The notes: generated by a model from the letters alone, not told the origin. Shown: positions 43,842-57,185, counted from the stretch's first letter. The stretch: 64,000 nucleotides of DNA from Acanthococcus lagerstroemiae (GCA_031841125.1 JAJSSI010000012.1:658616-722615), one strand, 5' to 3'. Numbers and translations: made by a program.

Positions 43842-46800
43842 TCAATGTAGCATTTTGACAAGAACATATTCATTGTCACGATGGTATGGTACAGCGAAAA
43901 ACTTTCCAGTGATTTGCTCAACATCCCAAAAACGAAGAGTGCTTCCTTCACATTGCTTCACAATATAGATACCAACAAACTCGGATGTGTATGGTTTGGA
44001 GTATAAAGGCTTAATTTTCTTCATCAACTCGCCACAAACATAAACTTTAACATCATTGTGACCTTTAATAAAATAACGTATAAGTACTGGTCTATCTCCT
44101 TTTATTTCACAGTATTTGTCTGCCACGTTATCTCCTCTGAAGATGTATTTCGTTGTATAATGAATCCAAAATAGGTTGCATTCATTGGGAAGGAAACCAG
44201 CAGGCAGAGGCATTGGATTACGAATACATTTCTTCAAACCGGTACATTGTTTAAGGCTCCTGGAATGTTGATATAGGGATACTTCATGTAAACGACGTGC
44301 GATTTGTGTAATAGGAAATGTAGCTGACCTGAGCAGGAGTTTGAGTTGATACAAATAGCTTTCATATGGAAAACATGAGTAGGATTCCAAGGTACCGAAG
44401 TGTTTCACATCATCCACTATGTGAATAAGATTATGGATATTATGTGAAACAAACTTTGCTGGATATAGGGAAGGGAAATCAGAAACAAAGGCACGAAGTA
44501 ACTCATTGGCATAATGAAGTTTATCAGGTTGTTGCACATCGCTAGAGTTACTCAAAATGCGAACGGCAACTTGCAAAGCTGAAAAATGACTGTACTGATC
44601 TTCAGGAAGGAATTTTTTGAGCACGACTGTCCCTGTGTACAGGAGAAAATTCCGGAATTCAGTACTTTTATAAAAGTGTAACTGGTCTAAAGATCGAGGC
44701 TTTCGAGCGAATTCAGCAGGACAGAAAACAGCCAAGTCTTCCAGGTTTTTTGAAATTTGCTTCCGACTTGATGCTTGTAAGCGAAACTGCAACTCCCCTT
44801 CAAACCACAGAAGAAGTAATTTCCGAGTTACTCCTTGAAAAAAGGAAATTAGACAAGAATTACAAACATATGAATATATCTCTCAATATTTCAACGAATG
44901 CGCTACTAGGGATGCATTGAACTTTTCTACTAACTTGTACATTTTTTAATGGATTTGTTTCCCCCTTCTGTTTGATTTACAGTACCATTCCTTCAATACT
45001 ATTTTGAGCATTTTCTTTAATTACTTTCCTGAGTACTAAATAGCATAGTCAACCTGTTAAATGTTTTAGAATACATTTATTAGGTATTCTCCATTACCAA
45101 AAATTTCAATTTTGCAGGATTTTGTCTCATTAATATGTCGCCCACTTCACTTACTGCTACATTTATATGAACCAGGGCTTACTTTCATAGAGTCAGTAGA
45201 ACTGAATACGGAGTGATTTCTTATTTACTGTATAACTGATGTAATTTATATAAATCTAGGAGTACATATTCATTTTTGCATTCAATTCTTTGCACAAAAT
45301 TTTAATTGGCCCTCTGTCTATGTACTTTCCCCATTGTAATTCCAAAGTTGGTACATGTTCTAAGCTCGTAATAAACAGAAGAAAGTTTTTACATGATGGA
45401 CAAAATTAAGTGGGTCCTATTAAAAATAGACGTGGTTATAGTTTGATCCAAGAATAAGCTCTATAAACATCCTACCAATGCAAATGTCATGAAAAAGTAG
45501 AAGAAATGTATCTTACCTAAATAAATGAGATGCATAGCGTCCAATGGCACACATGCAATTGGATCAAATGATGGAAGAGATAATAAATCAGAGATTCCTT
45601 GGTGGTAACGTTCATCTTCATTATTACGGAATGATTCAGCAGTTCGCAGAGGTGCGTTAATATCTAAGAAACATGTTCTATTCTCAATGCGTTCGCCTCT
45701 GACAGTACATCTCGCACAACTTCCATAGGCATTGAAATTCATCGTTTTCATTATAAAACATCGTGCTGGTGTATCAGCATGAATAGAAACCAAGCGGAAA
45801 GTATACTGTTTTCCATCAAAGTGTAAACCTAAGGCAGTTAGAGCACGGCATTCTTCAATAAAATCTTTCAGAAAAATGTTACTATCCTCTGGTTTTGAGT
45901 TGCCATAGAACAACGCAATCAGAAAAGGTGAATGATTATGAATCCTTCCTACTATCGGCCAAAAACATTTTGAACTTGAATTGAATACTGGTAGTCCATC
46001 AATATTAATCGAGAGCTCAATACTTTCAATATCTTTATCAAACTGCGCATATCCAGTTTGCATGGCGGATTGAATACCAAAATAGCTATATGTCCCATTA
46101 GTCATCGGTATTGTAACTGGGCGAGGATATTTCCCCACAGCAGTGGACCATGTTTTTGGCAGTGAAAGTATATCACGCGGATTGCTGTATGATCTTAGAA
46201 CATTGAAAATCTGATTGATAGATGTAACTGGTATTTTACATTGTGTAAGTACTGCATACAAATTATCGTTGCCAACATAATCGGTATCAGGGATATTCTT
46301 CTTACTACAAGGACCTATAAAAATATTAGCGCGTTATAAACCAGGTTACATATATCTATAAGGTTATCCATCAACGGATTTACAATTATGAATAGAAGGC
46401 CATTTAATATTTACAATACTTGGTTGGGTGGCAACAGGTATTTCACTGTTTTTCTAACTACAAGTAGGTACTTAATCATCAAAAAGATGTGATTTCAAAA
46501 GTTTTTTCCACTCCTGTGCACAACTAATACGCTTTACTAAAAGCAAATTTGCCTATGCTTGATCTGAGGAACAGTGGGGTTCTGGGACTACCACAAAGCC
46601 CCAATCTTAGACCTAGCTGTTTCTCTTTATCGGGTGATTTTTCAAGTTGGAAGTCCTCAATGATCTCATTCAGCCAAAAATATGTACTGGGACAGACAGT
46701 CATTAGCAACAAAAAGAAAAAGAAGGGGAAAAAGTGATGAAAGTTACACCAAGCGTTTAATATTATTTCAGGAATGTGCCTATACTTACATGAACATCAA

Positions 46801-47643
46801 GAACATCAATTACAAAGCATACTTTTTTTCAAATATTTTATTATTAAAACGTTTACGTATTGCAGGCCTCTATTTTTCAAAATTAACCTCATTTGTATCG
46901 CACTACTTCCTCTGTCTTTGTCAGGGGGCGGAAGGAAGGGATAACAATCGACTCCGTCAATGGAAGAACCTATATGTTAATAGAGCATAGGCTAATTATA
47001 CAGCACCAGACATCTCACCCAGACTGTTTCTACTGTCTTCAAATTCACTATCATCCCCATCGGTATCTAATGGATCTGCATCACTGGGAAAAAATTCCGC
47101 TTCAGTTGCATCATCTGAGAATAGGTCTTCATTCTCAGCAGTTGTGGATGAAGAAGGATCCGCATGGAAGAAACCAACATTTGCATTCGCATCAAAAAGT
47201 ATTCTGTTAACTTCCGATGAGGCGGGAGATTCCCCATGTTGAGATTCTTCATCAATATTATCAGAGATCTATTTAAATGATGAATGTGTAAAGAAATTAT
47301 TGCTGACTATTATCAAACTGTAAAAATGTGTAGTTCTCATCTAAACAAAGGGACATGTATGTCAAATAAATCACATGGCAGTGCGCTTCGAGTTAAAGTG
47401 GCGAGAAGACTACAGCAAAGGAACAATAACATTGACCCACATTTTCAAAATGAATTACTACTATCAGACTGCTCTCAGGTACTTGCACATTATGAAAGAA
47501 GCAGAACTAACCTCTTTTTCATCAGTATCAGTTTCATCTGTTGTAGTAGTAGCCGAGATTGCTCTATAAAAAGTACTACGAGACAAGGACTTGCAGCTAG
47601 AAAATGTGTAAGAAGCTGTCTTCCTTTTCCTAGAGGAATCCAT
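43842..47643 (-). CDS. EnSpm/CACTA-type transposase
   Basis: Exon 1 (47643-47512) reads MDSSRKRKTASYTFSSCKSL. The acidic exon 2 (47268-47002) includes ENEDLFSDDATEAEFFPSDA. The core exon (46315-45517) has FNVLRSYSNPRDILSLPKTW, SIELSINIDGLPVFNSSSKC, FWPIVGRIHN, FLIALFYGNSKPEDSNIFLK, SIHADTPARCFIMKTMNFNA, GSCARCTVRGERI and CVPLDAMHLIYLG. The last exon (44833-43842) has TRKLLLLWFEGELQFRLQAS, LLYTGTVVLKKFL, FVSHNIHNLIHIVDDVKHFG and SCFPYESYLYQLKLLLRSAT. NIDG, HAD.PAR and LDAMHL..LG are the acidic blocks of animal CACTA transposases; the HNIHNL...FPYE block is the DUF4218-like tail. The two core exons join in phase and neither has a stop. The join from exon 2 is not in phase, so a small exon is probably missed. 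It would excise and insert the element in the nucleus. Confidence 0.85.
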
Positions 47644-47839
47644 ACCTACATATGAAACAGACTGATTTTAGTACTACATTGGTTGTGTCTTCAGTTTTTT
47701 TTTTTTTCTCCATAAGTTTATTGCATGGGGAAAACAAAAAGAAACAGAACAAAACAAAAAATAAAATAAAGACAATATCAATGAAGTGTTAGTAGGAGCC
47801 GGGATTTTGAGACTGTAGAAAGCTGACCAGAAGGTAGAT

Positions 47840-48250
47840 TGGGGTGACGTTAGGGCTTGGTATGCGAAAAGGAGGTGGGAGAGATTTCACATTTGGGGAG
47901 TATTGGGATGGAGGGGGTAGTGATCCGAAGGGAAAATGGCAAAATGAGAGAGGGTGGCCGGGAGGATGGAGTGGCCGAATCTAAGTCTATTTTGTCTTGA
48001 GATTGGGGAAGGCGAAGAACCATGGGAAGAATTGAATATTGGGTGCAGCTCAAAATAGTGATTTCTGGGAGAAGTAATGTACAGGGTATTCCAGATGAAG
48101 GAGTTGTACTTCCTTAACGAGTATGTCTGAGTAGACTTTCAAAAAGCAATGGGCGACTAGGTTGTCAGTACGAGCTGCTAAGTGTACCATTTCGTTGTCC
48201 AGGATGCCACTGTATCCTGGGACCCAAAGGAAACAGAAAGTGTAATTGGG
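47840..48250 (-). pseudogene. LINE ORF2 C-terminal relic (RNase H)
   Basis: From 48245 downward the minus strand reads FLWVPGYSGILDNEMVHLAA, the WVP.H.G..GNE..D.LA motif at the end of LINE RNase H domains. After a shift it reads FIWNTLYITSPRNHYFELHP, SPISRQNRLRFGHSIL and PATLSHFAIFP, equivalent to the (L/I)W......RLRIGHTRL segment that follows RNase H in I-type and related LINEs. The segment is C/T-rich on the coding strand. It has frameshifts and lacks the upstream reverse transcriptase. Confidence 0.6.
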
Positions 48251-50020
48251 AGGATTTGAGTTTGATCATAAAGCAAATTTGAAGTGAGATGTAGCGTCTG
48301 ATTTTAGTATAAGTGAAGGGCAATGATGGAAAGAGGGTAGCGGAAGGGTGCAGGGTAGCGGTGGAGATGGTGTGCAGTGGGGAGGTCCGTAATAGGGATT
48401 ATTAGGGAAGAGAGAGCTCCTATGGCGGATGACGGCAATGGTCGGGAAAGTGGGTGATTGGAACCGAAGGTGATGGGAGAGGAGGTTATGGTGAGAGAGT
48501 CGCCTGTGCTGAAGGAGTCTCCGTAGTTGCGGGAGGAGGAGTGGCCTCCACTACAACCCTCACTTTTATGAAAGTTTTCTTCAGCCTCCTCATCATCAGT
48601 AATTTCTTCCCCCTCCAGTTCTTCCCTCACTCTTCTCGTTCATCTCCTGCTCACTGTAAATCTCCACCTCTTATCTTCCTCCTTCTCCGGCTTTTATGTG
48701 CTCAACAAAAGAGTACTTGAGTAGAGTAGAAATAGTAGCAATATGGCTCAAGGGACTCTACCATCTTCCCAATAAGAATCTGAATATCCGTCAACTGTCT
48801 CCAACTCACCTGTCCCCTCCCATCCTATTCTGTTTTTTCTCCTCTCTTACTTCCAACTCCGCCCTTCTAAACATCCCTTCCATTAAAGAACATTCCCTTT
48901 ATATCCTCTTTCTCTCTCCTTTCTCGTTTTTAAGTGCCGTAGTGCATTGCACAGCACTACACGCCTCGCAATTCCTTCGTTTCTTCTACCGAACTCCTCT
49001 GCTCGTCCTTCGACTCTACCAAGACCTCCTTCCCCCACCCAACTTAATCGACGTCATTCATCCTTCCTGTCAAGCGCATTGTTATCACTTCCGATTCATA
49101 TCTCCACAACTATTTCCCACTCATCACCTTCTCTCTCTAAGAAACTAAGCTAAATAACTTAAAGTTGTGAGAAGATACGGGCTCAGTCAGCTTGCATTAT
49201 CAGAATGCTTGAAAATCCATAACTTTCGTTTCCTCCTTCCATTTCTTTCCTGTCTTTACCCTCTTCCATCCCTCTCTTCCTCCATTCCCAACTACCCTTA
49301 TACCGTTAGACTTCCTTTCTCTATCCGTCTCTCCCACCCATCTGTTTTACAGACAGAAAAAAAGGAAGAATCGAGAACAGAAATTTTCTCACATGGTGGT
49401 CCAAAAGGGTCCTTCATTTTCACCCCATTCCTTCCTTACCCCATCTTCCTATCGTTCTTCTCTTCTGCACTCCCCCTGCTTATATACTTCAATCAAGAAA
49501 GTAGGGAAGAGAAGAGTGGCGGTCTGGTCAGGGAAACAACTGCACTTTCCTCTCTCCCCGCTCAACCCCATCTCTCACAACATTCACCTCATTTTGTCTT
49601 CACCTTCCTTCATCCGTTTATTACGAACAGCAGAAATATTTTCAACTGAATCCCGCTCAGAATTGAGAAAAAATAAACTAAAATGAAAGTGGAAGTCAGT
49701 TTGTGGGAGTGGTAGTCGAGCAAGCCGCGCGGTGGGGGGGGGGGTGACAGATAAAAAAGGCACAGACGACGAGAGGCAAAGCGATGAGGTGGAAGAACTA
49801 ATATCAGTTTGAAGTGCATACGGGCTGTGTGGACGAAGCAGTTTAGGTAGGTGTAACCGTTTTAGAGGGTAGGTATAGGGAGTAGGTGACAAATTGGATA
49901 ACTGAACAGAGAGAAGGAGGAAAAGGTGCGAGCATCTCTAGATATTTTGGTCGTTGTCAGGTTTGTCACTCAAGAGTGTGATTGGAATGTGAGATGTGGA
50001 CGTAAGGGTATAATATTTAT
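48251..50020. other. Strand-asymmetric region, no supported gene
   Basis: 48300-48550 is purine-rich and 48590-49640 is strongly pyrimidine-rich on the plus strand. The long plus-strand ORFs (48696-49148, 49167-49649) consist largely of Ser/Leu/Pro/Phe, as expected from C/T bias, and carry no family motif. A G run lies at 49735-49744. The bias may mark retroelement relics of the same kind as 47840-48250. Confidence 0.45.
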
Positions 50021-51515
50021 ACAGGATGTTCCACGAAATTCCCCCATCCCCTACTTTTTTTCCAAATCAATTAGTTAATCTTTCCCGGACCAATTGTAAT
50101 ATTCCTGTGGCAAAGTCTAGTTTCCCCCTTTTTATAAGGGTTGGAATACACCATTAACGTCGGAATTTTTAATAGACAGAAGCAACTGATCAGCAGAGAT
50201 GAGACAGCCGCGTACCCGACTGTCCGACATGAAGGTCGTTCGACGCGCAACTATGCGTGCCTACGAGATCATGATCTGTACATACAGAGTAGCTCACAAA
50301 CAATTCCCACCCAACCAAAGTACCCACAGGAGCGCTTTCGATTCGTGTTATCTTTACAGAAGGCTCTTTTCTTGCGAATCGCTTCACTGTACACCGTGGA
50401 CATGTATGGATAGGGGAGTATCCTGCATTGCACACTCATAAGAAGGATGAGGGCATAGTTGATATCCCATGATTTCTTTTCTTAAAGGAATAGCCGTATC
50501 GTTCTTATACATGTAACTTACTAAATCTGTTCTAAAAATCCTTTCCATTGATGGATTGTCGTGTATAGATTCGAGAACAATTCAGAACAGAAAAAGAAAA
50601 AATTATAGCGCGCGAAAAATCGCAATCAAATGGGAAATTCACACATAAGGGCCACGTACCTCCATCACTTAAGTTCATGTTGCAGGCCAATGCTTTGTGA
50701 CGACGGATTTTATTGTGCATGAAGATGACAGAACAAATTTGAATGATAGAGAACAAATTGCAGTTGGTAGCAAATCGTATTTATGTGGAAAATTCATATA
50801 TAAGTGTCACTTACTCCCAACCCCCTAGTTCAGATAGTCGGCAAATGTATAGTTTAGATAGTCTGAAGTGTGGGGTTGAGAGAAAAAACTAGAACGAATG
50901 TAGAACAAATTTTAGTGTGCAGCAAATGGTATTCATGTGAGATTATAGCTATTAGTTTATCCTGCCCCTCTTCTTGGTAGCTGTAAATAGGGGAGGGTGG
51001 CGGAACAAATTCTGAAAACTGCGGAACGAATTAGAGCAATTAAGAACTAATGTTTGAGACTTGTTACAACCCCGAGATCGAATGTCGGGGGTTAGCATGT
51101 CGCCAGCACCTCAAACTGAGTTGCTAATTTTGGGGGTGGAGGTGAGAAAACAAATTCTGAAAATGACTGAACAAATTGGAACAAATTAAGAACAAATTAT
51201 TGACATCATTTTCCTCCCCATTTCTACAGTGAGGGGGATGCGCACACCCCAGAGTGGTAAAGGGAAGGAGGGGCGCGATGGATAATTCGATTTACCCTGC
51301 CCTAGGACCCAGTGGGGAGCCACCTCAATCCACCCTCCCATTTAGGAAGAGTGACTTCTCAAAAACGAGATACCTTCTGAAACTACCTCGCTATTCTCAC
51401 CAACGCAAAACATAAAGTTGATTGCTCGAGAACAAGGCCTATAAGAGAAATATACAATTGACAGGAAAATAAATAAAAATATGATGAAGGAAATGTGTAC
51501 GAACGATTGCGAGGG
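50021..51515. repeat. Degenerate GAACAAATT repeat region
   Basis: Words close to GAACAAATT recur about a dozen times (near 50570, 50728, 50750, 50903, 51005, 51030, 51138, 51166, 51178, 51192), in loosely repeated units of 40-110 bp that include AGCAAAT.GTATT(T/C)ATGTG. The plus- and minus-strand ORFs at 50141-50441 precede it and have no recognised motif. Confidence 0.4.
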
Positions 51516-51935
51516 TTGGTGGGTTGCACTAACGAAAATATGCACAGCACTAACCAGCACTAACGTAGCATTAACAATACTGAAATTTTGCTCTTCGATT
51601 CTAGAATGGGCGTTTCCGTGGTCTATATTTTCCCCACAACAATGTGCATCTGGGTGGATATCGTGGGGGGGGGGGCACTAACGAAATTTTGTACAGCACT
51701 AACCAGCACTAACACTAACTATCACCAACATAGCACTAATGATCCTGAGTGTTTCGGTGAGCTAGGCCTTATGGGCAGTGTCACCATTACCCCAGCAGCG
51801 CCCAAATTAATTTTTTTCAAAGTATAGGAAGGGGGTAACACTAATGAAAATTTATACGGCACTAACCAGCACTAACGTAGCACTAACGATCCTGAAATTT
51901 TGAACATCGAATCTGAAATGGGCGCTGCTGGGGTA
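51516..51935. repeat. Tandem repeat, about 150-165 bp, three units
   Basis: Units start with CACTAACGAAA or CACTAATGAAA at 51527, 51676 and 51839. Each continues with CAGCACTAACCAGCACTAAC and a GATCCTGAAATTTTG-like phrase. Within each unit the word GCACTAAC is itself repeated. The G run at 51665-51675 separates units 1 and 2. Confidence 0.7.
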
Positions 51936-51939
51936 ACAG

Positions 51940-54690
51940 ACCTAATGAGTACATCAACTTTGATGCAGAAAGAAAATCTTCAGGGTAACCAAGTGCCATA
52001 CCAGAAGTTGGGAGCTCTCAAACTGAATGTACTTTTAGACCTACTGACTTCGTAAATTTCAATTTGGTGGCCAGTACAGGAGCAGAGTAGACGCACACTG
52101 AAAATGAAGGAGAATGAAATTTCTGGAAATTGTTGCTAGAAAATGAAAAGAATTGCATTTCTGTTGAACTGGAAAAAGTAATGTTACTTTCAAAATTACC
52201 TATACTTACTCCTTTTTTTCCCCCTATTCATAACGCTTACTGACGCTTACACATTGCGCAAAGATAAACGGCTAATTTTAAGTCACCTGGCACATGATTT
52301 CCTATTTTTGGGGGAAGCAACTTTTCCAACCAAGTGCAAAAGGACATTATGGAAATCTGTTTTTTTTTTTTGAAGGAACTGGAACTTCACCGGAGGGGCC
52401 GCAAATAATTGAAAAGTAAGTATGGTTTTTAACTTAAGTTTAATAATGATCAACGAATTAATAATCATGTATAAAAAAGAAACGCAAGTTCGGCTCAGAG
52501 GAGGCACCAATACTGGAGGTTTTAATTCTTTTTAGCCACCACCCGACAAGTACGAATTAGCTCAGCTCCCGTATCCTCCAAGAAAACCCATTTTATCGTC
52601 CAAAAAAGGGGGAAGAAATAGCAGAGTAGCAGAATAAAAGTTGAATTTCGAATGTAAAAACTATGGAAATGAGTATAAACACACGATCAATAATCGTGTA
52701 AACTGCGACGTCTATACATGTTTTAAATGATAATTTGAAGTACACTATTTTAAGCATTACATTCTGGTACCATCGTCGGTGCCTTAAAAAACAAATAAAT
52801 GAAATTGACTTTGACAAGAGTCATAAGGAAATGGATTTTTGGCGATTGAAAAATATTGTGAATGACACATGTAACCAAGTTACAGGAACAATGAGCAATA
52901 CTTTTTGGTATTGCCTTTTCCCCTCTAAATTTTCCTTTTTGAATTCCCAGAATGGGCTGAATCGGGAAAATAATGTGATATATACATTTTCTGACCTGGA
53001 AACCGTCAATTCGACTGTTCATTTGTTGTTAGGTCATAATTGCTTAACATTTCCTTCGGTCGGCGCGTTGATAACTTCAGTTTTAGAAATGCAGTTAACA
53101 GTATACTTTCAAATGTTCCTCACCCCATCGGGAGAGAACGGGAAACGCTACCGAATAAGGTCTCAAAACAAAGGTGAGGACTGTCTAAAGCTTTGCTGAC
53201 AATTTCAGAATTCTACATCGAGGGCTTATACTGTATCAAAGTTTGAAAACTGTCAAAAATTTCGCATACAAGACGCGTTTTTCTCAGTGGGTCACTTCAA
53301 AAGCTGCAGGAGGTCAAATGAGTGAACAATAAATATCTTAATCAGTGTTAGTTGAAGATCATCTCTACCATTGATAAAAATTTCAAAAATTTTTCTGGGA
53401 GGAGCCCAATGTGGACAGGTTGAATCTTAGAAGGTTTTTACGCATACGCCTTAGTTGCCAGGAAAAGCGAAGTGAGTGAAGTTTTTTCTTTTTTGTTCAG
53501 CATGCAGTCGTATTCAAACGGCAGAACGTATTCAGAGGCAGAGCTACACGTTCTGATGTACATGTATCCTAGTTGGTGTTATACAAATAAAAAAAAACAG
53601 GCTGATGTGCTGAAAATTCACTCGTTAGGATCAACAGTATTCTCAGCAGTATTCACTGCTTGTTTGACTGTACGTTGTTCTATTGGATAAACAAAAAATA
53701 ATTGTACTTACTGAAAATGCACATGCAGCCAATATAGATAAGTAAGACTGCAACGAATATCCCGAATGACCCGAAACAACAATGAACGAACTCAAAATCA
53801 CAAAAGAACAAACGCAAAGTTCCGACAAAACTAATGATGTAACGACCATATAGGTAGATTACTTGTAACGACTAGGACTAATGAGTGTGCAGTGTGGAAC
53901 TCAGCGAGGAGAGAACGTGGTGCATTAGCATCAACACGGGGACAAAGTTATCCCTCCTTCTTCCAGACAGACTACCAGTAAATGGTTACTCCTCACTCTA
54001 TAGCATTCTACGCAGGGCAAGGTCGCGTTGTCTCCTCACTGATAGTCGCTGCCGACGAGACGGCGACGGCAGGCATCTCTACCGGGTGGAAAGCAAGCGT
54101 AGTGCTTTGTACCCACACCAGCCCAGTAACACAGCACGCCTCACGCCAGTTTAGCTGATCGTTGCCAGGAATCAGCGTAGGGGAATTTATTTTTTTGGCT
54201 CTTACTGGCCGTATTTTTGGGTTCTTTATTTGTTCATTTCTTTTATTGAAAATGAGTCACTGAAAATGAATAAGTACATTTTGAATGAAATGTTAGATTT
54301 TCTTGCATGCATTGTTATTTTTCTCTTCATATACTGGAAACCGGAATGTTTTCTCCCCACCGCAGAAAATGTCCTGGAGGAGTGACTCAGGGACCTCAGA
54401 AATACAGCTATTTTCGTCTCCGCTTAACTCTCTGACCAGCTAAACAAATTGGTAACTTGGGAAATTATACTCTACTAGCTCCCTCCTTGTTTCTTCTTCC
54501 TCTTCATCACAAAATGATTCAAGACTGTCGGATTCTTTCGCGCTTCTCTTTCATCATTCCAACTTCCCTTCTCGCTGATCCTGCGGCTACTACAGTACAT
54601 ATACTTATATTGGTTGATCCAACCAGCCCCCTTACCATTACATGACTATACCTTCCTCCTCCTACCATCCTAAACACCTCACGCTTTTCT
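51940..54690. other. No recognised gene
   Basis: The 154-codon plus-strand ORF at 52735-53199 overlaps open frames on the other strand and has no family signature. A GC-balanced patch at 53880-54170 has one 89-codon frame without a motif. Nothing else is supported; the segment is unexplained interior of the CACTA element. Confidence 0.4.
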
Positions 54691-54699
54691 AATCCCTTA

Positions 54700-56230
54700 T
54701 TTTTGTAGAAAGAGGAGAGAGATGAAGAATACTGAGGTACTGATGGAGAATGAGATGATATACATATAGATTAAAGGAAAGAGCTTCTTCAGGAGGGTAA
54801 ATATGATGGAAGATTTGGATATGTAGGTTCCACCTCCCGGCTTGCTTCCCTTCTCTATCCTCTTTAGAGGTGATTGGGCAGGAGGGTGGATGAAAAACAG
54901 GAAAATCTATCTAGGGAGGTGTAGGCAGCGAATAGGTAGAACTAGGGGGCTTCACAGCCCAACCCCTCCCCCCGTCGTCATTCGCTTCGCTCGAACCAGG
55001 CTCGCGCCTCGCCAGTTCACCTTGTTTCTCAATATTTCTGTCAGAGTTCCGTTTTCTGTTCACTGAGGCTTTCTGATATTACCAGTTGTGTAAACAATTA
55101 CTCTTACTTTGTTAATAGCTTTCAGATCTTAATTTGACCTGTTTGAGGTGACTGAGTAGTTGGGGGAGAAAACTATCATCATCTTGAAATAGGAATCATG
55201 GGGAGGGTGGACAATCAAGAACTTATCCTCACGGAGGGGGAGGACGAGGCGGATTTTACTTTTTTAGTTAAGGGGCAGGGTAGGCAACCCGCAGTGGATT
55301 TTTTGGTGGCGAAGGCGGCGGCGGATTTTACTTTTTTAGTATATAGAGAGCTAGATATAAATGGAAGGAGATCTTTGTTCACTGGGTTGGAGCACCTCTC
55401 TTCTCTCTCTTGTGTTCCAGAAGTACATGGAGAAGGACAGAGAAAAGTGACTTTACATGTGAAGGGATAGTGAACTTGACCGAGAGAGATAAAGAAGAAG
55501 GTAGAAGAGAAGGAGGTGCTGAGATGAAATAGAAGGAAGGAAATAGATTTTGGAGAAGGATGAGCAGAGAAATGGAAGTATAATGAAATTCCAAACCTAG
55601 TTTCATTTCCATATCCAGGCCGGATTTCCTCTTCTTTGTAAGTACTATATTACTCTCTTTTTTTCTTTCTTTAGGAAAACGAGGGAAAGTAGAGGTGTAT
55701 AGGGTTAGCAAGGGCCAGGAAAAGGTCTAACAGCGTATTTCATTTCTGATTTATATATATATCTATATCTAGCACTGAATAATTATTTATATCCTTCATA
55801 TTTTATTGAAGAGGGAGAATTGGAGGAGGATGGAAGGAAAAAGTTGACAGAAGAAAACAAAAGGTAATGGGCGTTATGCCTATATTTGTTATTCTTACTT
55901 CCCGCGTCATCTCTTCCAGTCTCTGCTCCACTGGCTCACAGAAACAGCCTACACTCTTTTTAAAGTCACAACTTATTTGAGGAAAAGGAAGACAACTCGG
56001 AAGGCTGGCGCGTTGATAGAGAAATCAGTGGGGATAGCTGAGAAGGTAAAAGTACATGAAGGGCGAAGTAGAAGTGGGGCAAGGGGCGATGATAGAAATA
56101 GGAAGATATGCAGATTGACGGAAGATGGACAAAAAAAGGGCGGACACAGAAATAAAAGGAGATTCTAATTCTCCAGGCTAGATCCCCTCTTCTCTTTCCT
56201 CAATTTCCCCATGGTGAGGGGAGTAGGTAC
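54700..56230. repeat. Purine-rich strand-asymmetric segment with a GC-rich repeat
   Basis: Most of the plus strand is A+G rich (GAAAGAGGAGAGAGATGAAG near 54708, GGAGGAGGATGGAAGGAAAA near 55820). Within it, 54935-55080 is the second copy of the CTAGGGGGCTTC GC-rich repeat found at 2925-3110. A short internal duplication (GCGGATTTTACTTTTTTAGT near 55249 and 55321) is present. Lys/Arg/Glu-rich ORFs here follow from composition. Confidence 0.45.
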
Positions 56231-56865
56231 AGAAGGTATAGATGGATTATGGGAGTAGACTAAGACATTCTATCTCTCTATAATGTGCACAACCTTATCA
56301 GCTCAGTCTTCCTAAAATGTTTTAAGGTTGTGGCCAATCAGTTGTCATCTCAGGTAAGGTACAATCATCTTTGTTCAATAAAGAAGCAAGCTTGTAACAG
56401 TAAAATGGTAAACAAAGTAAACTGACGACATGCAAAAAGGCAAGCAAGACCAGTATACAATCAAGTAGGCTATGACTGAAGGCTGGGCCTACTTACTTAA
56501 TTACTTCTTAGCTTAAACCTGTAATTTCCGTGAGATAAAACTTGTAACCGATCTCCTTAAGTCTCTTTCGCACTACTGCTCTCTCCTGTCCACGTGGCTC
56601 TCATACGCCCACCTTGTTCATCTTTCTTCTCTGCGCATGTGTCTGGTTTCGCCTCCTTATCTATCTGCCAGCCTTTTCCCTATCTCTTTGTCAGATTTTG
56701 TTTGTTAGTATCTCAGGCTTGTCCCGCTGCAACTATCTATCTGTCTGATTTTGCTTCTCTATCTGTTTGTGTGTCTTTTCACTGATTCTGGCTCTCTATA
56801 TTTTCATCTAATGATACATTATGAAGATTGGTTGATTTACCATGCACTGCAGCACTATATAACTG
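56231..56865. other. No recognised feature
   Basis: AT-balanced DNA before the right palindrome array. The pyrimidine-rich stretch at 56560-56800 (TCTGTCTGATTTTGCTTCTC and similar words) may be a decayed short repeat of TATCTGTCTG-like units. No gene. Confidence 0.4.
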
Positions 56866-57185
56866 CACTGACACTGAGTAGTTACATGGTAGTACAATTT
56901 GTATTGCTACTAAGTAGTAATGCTACAGTAATTGTACTGTAGCAGTACTTATTGTACTACTCAGTAGTAACTGTACTACAGTGATACCGTAGCACTACCA
57001 TTAGAGCTACCATCTTGCTACTAAGTAGTAGTGATACAGTAGTAATGCCGTAGCACTACAGTTAGTGCCACCATGGTACTACTGAGTAGTAACAATACAG
57101 TAGTGATACTGTAGTACTACCTTCAGCACTACTGTCTGTGCTACTCTGTAGCAGGGCTACTGTAGCACTACCCATATTGCTACTA
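56866..57185. repeat. Right subterminal palindrome array of the CACTA element
   Basis: About 320 bp of the same palindromic words (GTAGCACTAC, GTAGTAACAATACAGTAGTG and similar), running up to the right terminal repeat. It mirrors the left array in composition and position, which ties the two ends 24 kb apart into one element. Confidence 0.85.

Noticed and set aside
48696..49649. Two long plus-strand ORFs of 150-160 codons
   Set aside because: Their length is explained by extreme C/T bias, which removes stop codons; amino-acid content is Ser/Leu/Pro/Phe without a motif.
52735..53199. 154-codon plus-strand ORF
   Set aside because: No family motif, no splice context, overlapping open frames on the other strand.
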